64,000 bases of DNA, taken from positions 62,001-126,000 of the forward strand of contig JAACWH010000031.1 of NCBI GenBank assembly GCA_009991425.1, given 5' to 3'. The stretch's first letter is position 1; the number at the start of each line of letters is the position of its first letter. The notes under the pieces were generated by a model. The model did no database searches. It was not told the origin of the DNA and worked only from the letters and a program-made list of their open reading frames with translations. Origin of the DNA: Leptospira sp. (GTDB lineage: Bacteria; Spirochaetota; Leptospiria; Leptospirales; Leptospiraceae). This document shows positions 28,971 through 41,512 of this stretch, piece after piece. A program made the position numbers and the translations under genes.

Positions 28971-29377
28971 GGATTGCGTGAAATCAATTCTCCATTTAGT
29001 TTGGAAAATTTGCCTGTAGCTATGATAATTATATCATAGATCGTCCACAGACCACAACCGCCACCAGTAAGTAGCATGAGAACTCCCGTTCCAATCTTTC
29101 CCACATAGAATCTGTGGATCCCAAATGTTCCAAGGAAACAACAAAGTAGCAAAACTAGGAGCCAATCTTCCGATACTCCTTTAGCAGAAGGATTCTGAGA
29201 GGTGGAAGGATTTCCAAACCGATCAGATGAAGTAGACCTAGAAGAAGGTGAATTGGAGCCAAAACTATTCTCCATTTTCGCAGAACAATTAGGGCAGAAT
29301 TGAACGTCTTTTCTTATCTTGTATCCACAGGAGTAGCAATAAATTTCATCTGGTGAACGGAATCGATCTTCATACAT
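28967..29377 (-). CDS. Zinc-ribbon plus TM2 domain protein
   Basis: 'YCYSCGYKIRKDVQFCPNC' plus 'LLCCFLGTFGIHRFYVGKIGTGVLMLLTGGGCGLWTIYDII'. Confidence 0.88.
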   Translation of the reverse strand: MYEDRFRSPDEIYCYSCGYKIRKDVQFCPNCSAKMENSFGSNSPSSRSTSSDRFGNPSTSQNPSAKGVSEDWLLVLLLCCFLGTFGIHRFYVGKIGTGVLMLLTGGGCGLWTIYDIIIIATGKFSKLNGELISRNP

Positions 29378-29567
29378 AATTTGTTTCCTCAGTCTTGATG
29401 AGACGTATCTTTGAGAACGCCTTAATCTTAAAGAATTCAATTGCGAAAAGAATCAACAAAAAAGTTTTTTGATTGAGAGTTCAATATAGAAAAGTGAGAG
29501 TATTTAGAATCTAAGGGATAATAAAATACACTATACATAAGATTATAGGTTTATCTAATTATATGAA

Positions 29568-30035
29568 CTATAGAATAGAATTAAGTATTTTGTGATTTTT
29601 TTTGTCAAAGGGATTGATGATTTTTAGGTTATTTATTTTTGAGCCATCATTAAAATCTTCAGATAGTAAATAATCACATTCTAACTCTATAGCTGCCAAA
29701 GCTATTAAAGAATCATAATAGGATAATTTATACCTCTCTCTGAGAGTTAAAGCTTTTTTGTAAAATGGTATATTTGGAAAAAAGGAACACATCGGTTCAA
29801 GGATCTTTTCAATTAAACTTAAAATATCTTGCTCCTTCATAGGTGGTTGAGCTTTTGTAAGCATAACATTAGTAAATTCTTGGATAATTTGGTAACTTAT
29901 TAAAAACTTATCCGATTTAAAAGATGCTTTTATTAGATTGGAAGAGATTTCTTTTTTACCTAAGTTCTTATCAGAAAAGAAGTAAATAAAAACGTTAGTG
30001 TCTATAAACACCTTACCTTTCATTTGCTTCTTCAC
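29568..30035 (-). CDS. vapC: PIN-domain toxin (VapC-type)
   Basis: Acidic residues in 'FIDTNVFIYFF', 'QEFTNVM', 'YYDSLIALAA', 'LSEDFNDG'. Confidence 0.85.
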   Translation of the reverse strand: MKKQMKGKVFIDTNVFIYFFSDKNLGKKEISSNLIKASFKSDKFLISYQIIQEFTNVMLTKAQPPMKEQDILSLIEKILEPMCSFFPNIPFYKKALTLRERYKLSYYDSLIALAAIELECDYLLSEDFNDGSKINNLKIINPFDKKNHKILNSIL

Positions 30036-30231
30036 GTGAAATTTTTCGATTGATTTTTACATATTCAAATCTTTTTAAATAATTATCTATATCGAAATCT
30101 TTAGATTCAGATTCAGAAAATGTCCTAAGCCAATCATTGAATATATCATTTAATGATCTTTTTAGCTTGCTTGCTTTTAAGCGAGCTTTCTCTATAGCTC
30201 TTTCATCTGCTCTAAAAGTAATACTTTTCAT
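30013..30231 (-). CDS. Ribbon-helix-helix-like antitoxin partner of the PIN toxin
   Basis: 'MKSITFRADERAIEKARLKASKLKRSLNDIFNDWLRTFSE'; overlaps the toxin start. Confidence 0.75.
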   Translation of the reverse strand: MKSITFRADERAIEKARLKASKLKRSLNDIFNDWLRTFSESESKDFDIDNYLKRFEYVKINRKISREEANER

Positions 30232-30239
30232 AATAATAG

Positions 30240-30260
30240 AATGCACGAATCTCGTGCATT
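30240..30260. promoter_or_regulatory. Palindromic operator candidate of the TA locus
   Basis: AATGCACGA-atc-TCGTGCATT, perfect 9-bp arms, 8 nt upstream of the antitoxin ATG. Confidence 0.7.
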
Positions 30261-30403
30261 ATGTCAATAAGAATAATTTAAATTTTAATTTATCTCAATA
30301 TTTTATTATAATTGAGCTTATCTTGATTACATCCATGAATCTGCATTAGCTGATGGAGATATGAATTGGAATCAATCTATTCTTGCATCCAATTGGAATA
30401 TAA

Positions 30404-30477
30404 GCGAATAAGCGATCATCCTCACGGCCAATGGCTAGTTCGGAATGCCAAAACCGTTGCGGTGATCACCTATTCGC
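30404..30477. repeat. Imperfect long hairpin
   Basis: gcgaataagcgatcatcctcacgg and ccgttgcggtgatcacctattcgc, 18/24 complementary, with inner tggc/gcca. Confidence 0.6.
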
Positions 30478-30537
30478 AAGGGGAGTTTTAGTTTAATAAT
30501 CCTTTTCTATAAATTCATATTTTATTCATTATTTTAA

Positions 30538-30960
30538 TTGCAAGAGTTGAATAGAACGCTAGGAAGTGGATTTTCTGCTAGGAACTTGCGCTATATGAGG
30601 CAATTCTATTTGGTTTATAAAAAGAAAAATTTTCAGCCTAAGGTATCCTGGTCGCACTATAGAGAAATTGTATCCCTCGAAAAGAAGAGTGAACGATATA
30701 AATTGGAAAAGCTAGTTCTAGAGCAACAGATTACAGTTAGGGAATTGATCGAGATAAAAAATGAGTTATTGAGTTCCGATTCTGGGGAGATAGATAATGG
30801 TTTTTATTCCGGTGAAGATAAAACGATAGATGGCTTAAAATTGCTAAGAAAGCCGGTTTTACAGCTATTTACCTATAGGGTGGATAGAAAATTCTCGATG
30901 AATTTGGCACACAGTGTGCTTGCGATTATTATATTAAATATAACAATAGTTAATTTATAA
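30538..30960 (+). pseudogene. DUF1016/YhcG-like N-terminal domain fragment
   Basis: 'LGSGFSARNLRYMRQFYLVYKK...PKVSWSHYREIVSLEKKSERYKLEKLVLEQQITVREL'; PD-(D/E)XK C-terminal domain and proper N-terminus missing. Confidence 0.6.
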
Positions 30961-30994
30961 TAATCTAGAATAAGAGAAATCTTTATTCAACTTT

Positions 30995-31073
30995 GCAAAC
31001 TGAATGCCTTACGCTGGCTCTTTGCTCCAACCTGGCTGGCAAGCTGACAGCGGAAGGTAGACGGTTGGTTTGC
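30995..31073. repeat. Imperfect GC-rich hairpin
   Basis: gcaaac/gtttgc, CCTTACGCTGGC/GACAGCGGAAGG (10/12 paired), TTGC/GCAA nested. Confidence 0.5.
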
Positions 31074-31113
31074 TTGATAACTGTCCATTGTCGACGCGCC
31101 CCGGATCGAGTGG

Positions 31114-33198
<2,085 letters not shown>

Positions 33199-33358
33199 AA
33201 ATTTCTTTTAATAGATTTCCATTCTTTCTTATAAGTTCGTTAAATTAATATTATACGGGTTTTGTAGAAATAGAAGAAATAGGCTTGGTGATAATATCAT
33301 AAATTATCCTAGAGCCTATTATTTCGACTTAATAAATAAAAATTAAAGGATTTGTCTC

Positions 33359-33820
33359 ATGCCAAAAATCACACCCTTCCTAATGTTTGATGATCAACTT
33401 GAAGATGCTATAAAGTTTTATTCTTCAACTTTTCCGGACTCACAAATCAATATCTTTGCTCAGACTGGCACGGATGGTCCAATTACTTCAGCCGAATTCG
33501 TTGTTGGCGGTCAAAACTTTATGGGATATAACGGCGGTTCTTATTTCCAGTTTTCAAATGGGATTTCCCTTTTTGTTAATTGCGAATCTCAGGTAGAGGT
33601 AGATGATTATTGGAGCAAATTTATCACTGCTGGTGCTAAACCTCTTCAATGTGGATGGATTACTGATCCATTTGGTATAACATGGCAAATCGTGCCGAAA
33701 CGATTCATGGAACTTATCAATGACCCCAATCCGATAAAAGTGAAAGCTGTTATGGATGCAATGATGGAAATGATAAAACTTGACGTTGCTGCGCTTGAAA
33801 AAGCTTATAATGAGTCCTAG
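33359..33820 (+). CDS. VOC family protein (PhnB-like)
   Basis: 'MPKITPFLMFDDQLEDAIKFYSSTFPDSQI...CGWITDPFGITWQIVPKRF'. Confidence 0.92.
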   Translation: MPKITPFLMFDDQLEDAIKFYSSTFPDSQINIFAQTGTDGPITSAEFVVGGQNFMGYNGGSYFQFSNGISLFVNCESQVEVDDYWSKFITAGAKPLQCGWITDPFGITWQIVPKRFMELINDPNPIKVKAVMDAMMEMIKLDVAALEKAYNES

Positions 33821-33909
33821 GGAAATACTATAATTCAAGATATACTAATTGATAGATTCCAGCTTTACTAGAGATTGAAACTACTATATATATTAATCAG
33901 TACAATTGT

Positions 33910-34467
33910 TTAAATAACTTTCTCAAAGCTGCTAATCTTAAAATCTTTATGTAGGAAGTATTTTCCCTTGCAGCTCTGGCAAGAGTTGTTCCCCATTTGG
34001 TAGGTTCTAAGAATGGAATCACAATGGGGACAGTATAAAGACGTATTTATCGTATTAGATGCGCTAGACGAAACTGTTTTATTGCCTGGGATAGAATGTG
34101 AGGATGGATGAAGACTCGCATTTGATGAGGGAGTAGAATCTAAATTAACCACTACTAGGGATGCTAGATGTTTTTTCGCTGATTCTCTTTCCTGAAAAAT
34201 GGGAATTGTTTCTAATAATCGATTCGATTTCCAAGGTAAATGACTGTCTTGATTCAAACCAATGATAGCTGCATGGCTTCCTGTTTGGTAGATCTTCGTC
34301 TGGCATTTTTTTAAAAATTGCCAACCTATCTCGTCGATGTTGGCTAACTTTGTTGCATCAAATAAAAGCAGATGCGGGCTTGATAAAAGAGATTTCAACT
34401 CTAAATACAATTGAGAGCCCGCTTCAGCAGAAAGTTGACCTACTAGATTGATAATTCGAGATTCCAA
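33910..34467 (-). CDS. STAS-like domain plus C-terminal zinc-ribbon protein
   Basis: 'LLLFDATKLANIDEIGWQFLKKCQTKI' STAS-like; 'CPHCDSILRTYQMGNNSCQSCKGKY'. Confidence 0.6.
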   Translation of the reverse strand: MESRIINLVGQLSAEAGSQLYLELKSLLSSPHLLLFDATKLANIDEIGWQFLKKCQTKIYQTGSHAAIIGLNQDSHLPWKSNRLLETIPIFQERESAKKHLASLVVVNLDSTPSSNASLHPSSHSIPGNKTVSSSASNTINTSLYCPHCDSILRTYQMGNNSCQSCKGKYFLHKDFKISSFEKVI

Positions 34468-34562
34468 GAATTTTATGATAAATCTTTTGATTTTATAGTC
34501 AAGAGTTTTCTACTTTTGTTTACAACCTTTCGACTCTCCATAAAATTGAATAAAAGAAAGAT

Positions 34563-36458
34563 ATGAATCGTTTACAGAAAAGATTTTTAGTATTCCCTAT
34601 CGATTTGGTATTTATGGTTGCTTCCTTTTTTCTCGCTCATTTGATTCGTTACGAAAATCTAAGCTTCCTCCAAGACCGAAATTTATTTCTTACATCTCTT
34701 GTTATAGTAATTTCTGTTCGCTCGGTAATCTTCCTTTTTTCAGGAATCTATAGATCTCTCTGGTCTTATGCTTCCATTCACGATTTGGTTGAGATCATAA
34801 AGGTTACTATGCTATCTTCCTTGGTCTCGACAACTGCCCTACTATTTTACAATCGATTTTCACAACTTTCTCGTATGGTTCCTATACTCGACACTCTCTT
34901 GTTGTTGAGTTTTCTTTGTTTGAGATCTTTTTCCTGGAGAATGATGAGAGATGAAATTTTTCGCAAGAAGACTTTCGAAGAAGGAAACATTCCCGTAGTT
35001 CTCGTAGGCGCTGGCAAATTAGGTGCAACCTTTCTAGGTGAAATCAGAAGGCATGGCAATTTAAATCTTCTACCTGTTGGTTTTATAGATGAAGATACTT
35101 CTAAGATCGGTGGTCACATACAAGGGATACCGATTCTTGGGAATTTAGATATATTAGAACATATAATTCGTACTAACTCCGTGAAGCAGGTTATCATCAC
35201 CATGAACCAACCTGATGGATTGATTGTTTCACGAATTATGAAAATATGTGAAGAATTGAAAGTTGTTTATAAAATTCTTCCAAATTTTAACGAAATTTTA
35301 AATGAAGCACCTAAGATCAATCAGCTGAGGGAAGTTGAAGTGCAAGATCTTTTAGGTAGACCGACCGTTAACCTAGAGATTGATAATATCAAATCTTATT
35401 TAAAAGGGAAGACTATTCTTATAACAGGTGCAGGTGGTTCCATAGGTTCAGAGCTCTGTCGTCAGGTCATGTATTTTGAACCTGAGAATTTAATCCTTTT
35501 GGACAATGCTGAGACTCCGCTCTACGAAATCGATTATGAGATGAGAACGAAATTTCATGACAAAACGAAAATCTTTCCTGTTGTCGCTGATGTTAAAAAT
35601 TTATCACGCCTCTCAACTGTTTTTAATGAACACCAGCCTCAAGTAGTCTTTCATTCCGCCGCCTATAAACATGTACCAATGATGGAAATCAATCCCTGCG
35701 AAGCAGTTTTGAATAATATCAATGGAACAAAGAATGTTGCAGATGTTTCTCGTTTAACGGGAGTGGAACGATTTGTATTAATTTCTACAGACAAGGCAGT
35801 TAACCCAGTGAACATCATGGGAGCTTCGAAGCGAATAGCCGAGCTTTACTTACAGCATATTTCCATCAACTCTCGAACTAAATTCATTACTGTTCGTTTT
35901 GGAAATGTTCTTGGATCAAATGGTTCTGTGATCCCGAGGTTTCGAGAACAAATCAAGAAGGGAGGTCCTGTTACAGTAACCCACCCAGATGTAATACGGT
36001 ATTTCATGACAATACCCGAAGCATCACAACTAGTACTCCAGGCAGGCTCTATGGGTGAGCATGGTGAAATTTTTATTCTTGATATGGGTGAGCCAGTTCG
36101 AATTACAAATCTTGCTGAAGAGATGATTCGTCTCTCCGGATTTACTCCCTACAAAGATATCCAAATAGAATTTACGGGACTTCGACCAGGAGAGAAGCTA
36201 TTCGAAGAACTAATGTTAGGGCAAGAAGGGATTAAAAAGACTCACCACCCGAAGATTAGAATAGCAGCACCGCTTGAAAGCTATAACTTACTTCTCTTCC
36301 AGAATAAATTAAATACAATGTTTAGCATGGCAAAAGCAAACAAGGACCAAGAAATCTATAGGCTTTTCCAAGATTTGGTACCAGAGTATGTGATTCACAC
36401 AGATTATATGCAGACCACTTCTGATTCTAAGCAAGAATCCAAACAAAATCTTTCATAA
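34563..36458 (+). CDS. Nucleoside-diphosphate sugar epimerase/dehydratase, CapD/WbpM type
   Basis: N-terminal TM domain; 'ILITGAGGSIGSELCRQV...STDKAVNPVNIMGASKRIAELY'. Confidence 0.95.
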   Translation: MNRLQKRFLVFPIDLVFMVASFFLAHLIRYENLSFLQDRNLFLTSLVIVISVRSVIFLFSGIYRSLWSYASIHDLVEIIKVTMLSSLVSTTALLFYNRFSQLSRMVPILDTLLLLSFLCLRSFSWRMMRDEIFRKKTFEEGNIPVVLVGAGKLGATFLGEIRRHGNLNLLPVGFIDEDTSKIGGHIQGIPILGNLDILEHIIRTNSVKQVIITMNQPDGLIVSRIMKICEELKVVYKILPNFNEILNEAPKINQLREVEVQDLLGRPTVNLEIDNIKSYLKGKTILITGAGGSIGSELCRQVMYFEPENLILLDNAETPLYEIDYEMRTKFHDKTKIFPVVADVKNLSRLSTVFNEHQPQVVFHSAAYKHVPMMEINPCEAVLNNINGTKNVADVSRLTGVERFVLISTDKAVNPVNIMGASKRIAELYLQHISINSRTKFITVRFGNVLGSNGSVIPRFREQIKKGGPVTVTHPDVIRYFMTIPEASQLVLQAGSMGEHGEIFILDMGEPVRITNLAEEMIRLSGFTPYKDIQIEFTGLRPGEKLFEELMLGQEGIKKTHHPKIRIAAPLESYNLLLFQNKLNTMFSMAKANKDQEIYRLFQDLVPEYVIHTDYMQTTSDSKQESKQNLS

Positions 36459-36473
36459 TCAATTAGGGGCTAT

Positions 36474-36968
36474 ATGGACGGGGAAATTACGCAAGAAGAG
36501 ATTAAGAATATTAGGTCATTCAAAAGTGACTTATTTACTTTATACTGGGAAAAATTTGGAACTTTTTATATGCACGTGCTGCCTCATCCTGATTTGAAAA
36601 TTGGCTCACGCGGGCTTGTAGGTGAAGAAAAAGAATCTGGAATTGTTTTAGTTTTTGGACCTCGTGCGGTCAGAGACGTACAAGCAATGGAAAAAGAGTT
36701 ATTCGCAGAACTTCAGTTTGGTTATAATTGGGAGAAAGTTGTGATACCTTGGGATAGTGTATTTCGAATTTATGATAAAGCACAGTCTTCCCTTGTTCAA
36801 TTGAGAATCTTACCAATTACAAATGAGAGCCCCCAAAAAGCTACTTTGCAAGCTGATGAAAAATTAAAAGAAACTGAATTGAAGCCGAAAAAAGAAGCTA
36901 AGCCTTTAGATAGTAACAAAGACAATGTAATCCGAGTTGATTTTGGAGGAAAGAAAAATGAAACCTAA
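36474..36968 (+). CDS. Hypothetical protein
   Basis: ORF with good context, 164 aa. Confidence 0.5.
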   Translation: MDGEITQEEIKNIRSFKSDLFTLYWEKFGTFYMHVLPHPDLKIGSRGLVGEEKESGIVLVFGPRAVRDVQAMEKELFAELQFGYNWEKVVIPWDSVFRIYDKAQSSLVQLRILPITNESPQKATLQADEKLKETELKPKKEAKPLDSNKDNVIRVDFGGKKNET

Positions 36969-38565
36969 GATTTTCGTTCGTGGAGATGTTGATGGTTTTT
37001 TTGGTTTGATGATTGATAACCTTATTCAATTATTAGTCCTTACAGGATTATGTGTTGGTCTTTGTGGATTCCCTATGGAATTCATGACAACCGTCGTGCT
37101 TCCTGCTATCGCAGTATCTCTGTTAATTGGAAATCTATTTTACGCCTGGCAGGCTTACAAAAAAGGGCTAGCTGAGAATCGTGATGATATCACTGCACTG
37201 CCCTATGGTATCAATACTGTTTCATTATTTGCATTTGTCTTTTTCATACTATTTCCCGTATATAAAGAAACGGGTGACTATCTACAAGCTTGGAAGGTGG
37301 GATTATTAGCAAGTCTACTGTCTGGTCTCATTGAATTTGCAGGGTCCTTCATTGCACATTCCATTCGTAAAGCCACTCCACGTGCCGCATTGCTTTCTGC
37401 TCTTGCTGGTATAGCCATTACATTTATTTCTATGGACTTTTTACTTCGAACATTTCAGAACCCATTGATTGCTTTTGTTCCTTTTGGTATTATTTTACTT
37501 CAGTATTTTGCAAGAGTTCAATTTCCTTTTCACATCCCAGGCGGCCTACTCTCTGTAATTGTTGGAACTTGTTTAGCTTGGATGAGTGGATTCTGGGGAG
37601 AAGGATTCATGGAGGCAAATGCGATCTCAGCTTCCTATGCGAGCATTGGATTTTCAATCCCGAAATTATTCATTCCCGAGGTTCTTTCTGTAATTAATCC
37701 AACATATCTTGCAAGTTATCTTTCCATTATAATTCCAATGGGGATTTTCAATGTCATTGGATCTCTGCAAAATATTGAATCAGCCGAAGCTGCAGGTGAT
37801 TCCTTTGATACAAGATCCTCGCTAATGGTGAATGGGATAGGTACTATTGTTGGAGCCTTCTTTGGATCTCCCTTCCCAACAACTATTTATATTGGGCATC
37901 CAGGATGGAAGGGACTAGGAGCTAGAATCGGGTATTCTGTGTTAAATGGGATATTTATAACGATCATCTCTCTATTTGGATTGATTGCATTTGTTTCCGC
38001 ATTAATCCCTATCGAAGCTGGTATGGCAATTGTTCTTTGGATAGGAATTGTGATCGGCTCACAGGCATTTCAATCTGTTCCTTCCAAGCATTCACCTGCT
38101 GTTATCATTGGTTTATTCCCTGCTCTTGCTGGTTGGGCGGTTCTAATGATACAGTCCGTATTCAATTATGCAGATGGTATTCTGCAATCTGTTCTGGCAT
38201 CACATTCTATAGAAAAAGCTCATCATATTTGGTTGTCCGAGACACCGCTTTCCATACCTATTCTACCCTATGCCTTGGATGGAATTCTATCTTTATCGCA
38301 AGGTTTTCTCCTCTCATCCATGGTCTGGGCTGCGATTACTGTTTATGTAATTGATAGAAATTTTCTAAAGGCTGGAGCTTGGTGTTCTATTGGAGCCGTC
38401 TTAAGTTTCGTAGGCATCATACATTCATATGATTTGGCAGGTAATGCGATCTTAAACACATTTGCAATTCCAGCTAGTGGAAAATTTACAATTGCCTATC
38501 TCATATTAGGATTACTGCTTATCCTATTTCATTTTTCTAAAAAAGAAAAATTGCGAGATTCTTAA
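36958..38565 (+). CDS. NCS2/xanthine-uracil permease-like membrane protein
   Basis: '[16 protein letters not shown]'-like '[22 protein letters not shown]', '[16 protein letters not shown]', 14 TM-like hydrophobic segments. Confidence 0.8.
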   Translation: MKPKIFVRGDVDGFFGLMIDNLIQLLVLTGLCVGLCGFPMEFMTTVVLPAIAVSLLIGNLFYAWQAYKKGLAENRDDITALPYGINTVSLFAFVFFILFPVYKETGDYLQAWKVGLLASLLSGLIEFAGSFIAHSIRKATPRAALLSALAGIAITFISMDFLLRTFQNPLIAFVPFGIILLQYFARVQFPFHIPGGLLSVIVGTCLAWMSGFWGEGFMEANAISASYASIGFSIPKLFIPEVLSVINPTYLASYLSIIIPMGIFNVIGSLQNIESAEAAGDSFDTRSSLMVNGIGTIVGAFFGSPFPTTIYIGHPGWKGLGARIGYSVLNGIFITIISLFGLIAFVSALIPIEAGMAIVLWIGIVIGSQAFQSVPSKHSPAVIIGLFPALAGWAVLMIQSVFNYADGILQSVLASHSIEKAHHIWLSETPLSIPILPYALDGILSLSQGFLLSSMVWAAITVYVIDRNFLKAGAWCSIGAVLSFVGIIHSYDLAGNAILNTFAIPASGKFTIAYLILGLLLILFHFSKKEKLRDS

Positions 38566-38573
38566 TAGATATA

Positions 38574-39407
38574 ATGAATCAATCAGTAGATCATAAAAAT
38601 TTCTCTGAGTTACTTGAGTTAGTTTATGCTCCTTTGCCTAAACTGAAACAAATCGAGAAGACGATTGAAATGGTTCACCCCGCAACAATCTCTACAGAGA
38701 TTGAAAAAAATGTAGGCTTTGCCTATATGATGGACTACTATTTTAGAATCATTGATCAAAATTTAGTAAAAAGTATTTTGCAAAATCCAATTTTTAGCCA
38801 TCAGGCTTTAACTGAACTATTTTATTGCCAAATTACTTCAATTCACAAAGCAAAGCTTTTGAAAAGACCCATTCCTGAATTGATATCCTCCTATTGGAAA
38901 TTACTTTCAAAAGCACAATTCGCAATACTTCTCAAAGATTCCATCCATAGAACTTATAACCTAGAACCTGCAAAAGACTTACTTTCCAAAATCGAACTAG
39001 TTCATATTAAGATGCTGACAGGATCAGGTGGAGTCTCGGCTAATCGGATGCTAAACCTTTTTAAGTCATTTGGTTCGGATATTAAAAAGGTTTTTTCGGA
39101 AGACATGAATATTTATGACTTCGCTTTTAACCTAGCAGTAGAAGAATCGGATGATGCCTTTCTAGCATTCTTAGAAGAATATACGATACTTTTTGTACAG
39201 CTTCGTATTGTTTCTAGTTTTACTACAGAAATGGAATCCTTAATTCAAAAGAAAGGTGAAAGACTTGATTATTCAGAGATTCACCAATTTTTTTCCCATA
39301 TCCCTTTGGATGCAATTGAACTAACCTTAGAACTTTTTGTCGAAAAGAACTGGGTGAAAAAATCCGAGTCCGATTTAATTTTAGATTCTTATTTAGCAAA
39401 AAAATAG
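38574..39407 (+). CDS. Hypothetical protein
   Basis: 277 aa ORF in operon-like context. Confidence 0.5.
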   Translation: MNQSVDHKNFSELLELVYAPLPKLKQIEKTIEMVHPATISTEIEKNVGFAYMMDYYFRIIDQNLVKSILQNPIFSHQALTELFYCQITSIHKAKLLKRPIPELISSYWKLLSKAQFAILLKDSIHRTYNLEPAKDLLSKIELVHIKMLTGSGGVSANRMLNLFKSFGSDIKKVFSEDMNIYDFAFNLAVEESDDAFLAFLEEYTILFVQLRIVSSFTTEMESLIQKKGERLDYSEIHQFFSHIPLDAIELTLELFVEKNWVKKSESDLILDSYLAKK

Positions 39408-39448
39408 AATTCCCTGTCTAATAAATAACCAAGGAGAATTTATATAAG

Positions 39449-40360
39449 ATGGCATTGTTTAAAAGGTTTGGTTTGTTTATTTTAACTAACTTTCTTATTC
39501 TTATAACTGTATCGATAATATTAAATATAATTTATAGCTTAGGTATATTTGATGGAGTTGATGCTTACTATACACAAATAATTGTCTTAAGTGTTGTATG
39601 GGGTTTTGTAGGATCATTTATTAGTTTAGCGATCTCGAAATTTATGGCTAAAAGAGCCATGGGTGTAAAAACCATTGATCCGAACAAAGCTACTGGAGTT
39701 GAAAGAGAGTTAGTTTCACGTGTGCAAAGACTCGCCTCTTCTGCAGGTATACCAATGCCAGAAGTTGGTATTTATCAATCTCCTGAGATCAATGCATTTG
39801 CAACAGGTCGATCTAAATCCAGTTCTCTTGTTGCTGTCTCAACTGGTCTGCTCAATTATATGGATGATAGAGAAGTAGAAGGAGTGTTAGCTCATGAGGT
39901 ATCTCATATTGCGAATGGTGATATGGTTACAATGACCTTGATCCAAGGTGTAATAAACTCTTTTGTTCTTTTCTTCTCAATAATAGTAGCGAATTTGATT
40001 TCTAATGTCTTAAGACAGAATTCAGATAGTAGTGAATCGAGAAACAGTAGCCCATTTTTAGATTTTATGATTAGGCAAGTTTTAATGATTGTATTCGGTT
40101 TTCTTGGTTCTATAGTAACTAGCTGGTTCTCAAGAACCCGTGAATTTCGTGCAGATGCTGGAGCTGCGAAACTTGCAGGTCGTGAGTCCATGATTGCTGC
40201 ATTGGAAAAACTACAATTATATGTTAATGCGCCTCAAGATGAAAGAGGGGAAGCGATTGCCTCATTAAAGATTTCTGACAAAAGCAAAATTATGGCATTG
40301 TTTTCAACGCATCCACCTTTATCTGTTCGGATTGAAGCATTGAGACGTGGAAGAATGTAA
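39449..40360 (+). CDS. htpX: Protease HtpX
   Basis: 'VEGVLAHEVSHIANGDMVTMTLIQGVINSFV'. Confidence 0.95.
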   Translation: MALFKRFGLFILTNFLILITVSIILNIIYSLGIFDGVDAYYTQIIVLSVVWGFVGSFISLAISKFMAKRAMGVKTIDPNKATGVERELVSRVQRLASSAGIPMPEVGIYQSPEINAFATGRSKSSSLVAVSTGLLNYMDDREVEGVLAHEVSHIANGDMVTMTLIQGVINSFVLFFSIIVANLISNVLRQNSDSSESRNSSPFLDFMIRQVLMIVFGFLGSIVTSWFSRTREFRADAGAAKLAGRESMIAALEKLQLYVNAPQDERGEAIASLKISDKSKIMALFSTHPPLSVRIEALRRGRM

Positions 40361-40514
40361 TCTCATATAAAGGTTCAGTTCACGAAACTAAGCTCTGGCA
40401 ATTTGCTGGGGCTTTTTTATTTCAAATTACTCATTGAAAATTTTAAAATCCGGCATTCTAATCTGTAATTTAGCTATCGTTGCAATTTGAATTGAAAATT
40501 TTTAGAAAAACGCT

Positions 40515-41375
40515 CTAATCTTTCCTTAAAAAACGAACAATCTGTTCTCCAACAGCTTCGGGCTCATCCATATGTAAGTGATGATTTCCAGCTAAAGTTA
40601 TTTGCTTAAGATTTGCGACTGCATTCGCTCGATGTTCGAGAATTTTCTTCTCCCATTGATAACCCTGGTCTCCCCAAATCAATAGACTGGGAACATGAAT
40701 CCTTTTCAAAAACTCAATAACCTGATCTTCTGTTAGTCGAAGAAAAGAAGGCAAATTCAATCTTGGATCTCTTCGAAGACGTAGATTTCCGTCTTCTAAA
40801 ACTTCTGTGCCCCTTTCAATAAGAAGTCTTGCGGATTCATCCTTCATCTTACCTGCTCTCAATCTAAGCTTTACCAGTTGGTCTATACTTCGAAAAATTG
40901 CAGACTCAGGATCTTTATTGCTGTGATCCAGAAATCTTTGTATTGCTAGAGCAAGATTCTCGGGTGCCTCATTCGCTTCCCTAGTTACGGGACCCAAGGC
41001 TTCAATTAAGATAAGTTTCTCAATCATATCTGGAAATGTTCCAGCAAATAAAGAACCAAGTCCACCACCCATAGAATGACCTAGGATAGTAAATTTGTCC
41101 CACTGCAAATGATCAGCGACAGCTTTTATGTCAGCGATATAATCAATAAATGAAAATACCGTACGAGTTGGACGCCAACTTGAGTGAGCATGCCCAGGAA
41201 AATCAATGGCAATGAGATGGAAATCCAATCCATTATTTAAAAAATAATTTGCTAGAGGAGCAAAACTAGAAGCATTATCCAACCAACCGTGGAGAGCGAG
41301 TATTGGTCTACCTTGGGGATTTCCCCATTCAAGGAATCCTATTTCCGATATTGCTGTAGTTATTCTTTCTTGCAC
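40515..41375 (-). CDS. Alpha/beta hydrolase
   Basis: 'ALHGWLDNASSF...ILGHSMGGGLGSLFAG'. Confidence 0.92.
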   Translation of the reverse strand: MQERITTAISEIGFLEWGNPQGRPILALHGWLDNASSFAPLANYFLNNGLDFHLIAIDFPGHAHSSWRPTRTVFSFIDYIADIKAVADHLQWDKFTILGHSMGGGLGSLFAGTFPDMIEKLILIEALGPVTREANEAPENLALAIQRFLDHSNKDPESAIFRSIDQLVKLRLRAGKMKDESARLLIERGTEVLEDGNLRLRRDPRLNLPSFLRLTEDQVIEFLKRIHVPSLLIWGDQGYQWEKKILEHRANAVANLKQITLAGNHHLHMDEPEAVGEQIVRFLRKD

Positions 41376-41512
41376 TTTTGTCTAGATTTCATTTATATAT
41401 GGTAAATCCAATTTATTTTTATTTTTACAGAATGCTTGATTCATAGAATCTTTGCTATATTCATTGAATATTTTTATTTTCTGAATAAGATTGTCATACT
41501 AGAGTTAATCCT

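Noticed and set aside
31021-31066. SRP RNA-like string gacagCGGAAGGTAGacgg
   Set aside because: Shares the CGGAAGGTAG word with SRP RNA, but the conserved asymmetric loop (AGCAGCC) and flanking helix do not match; kept only as part of an unassigned structured element.
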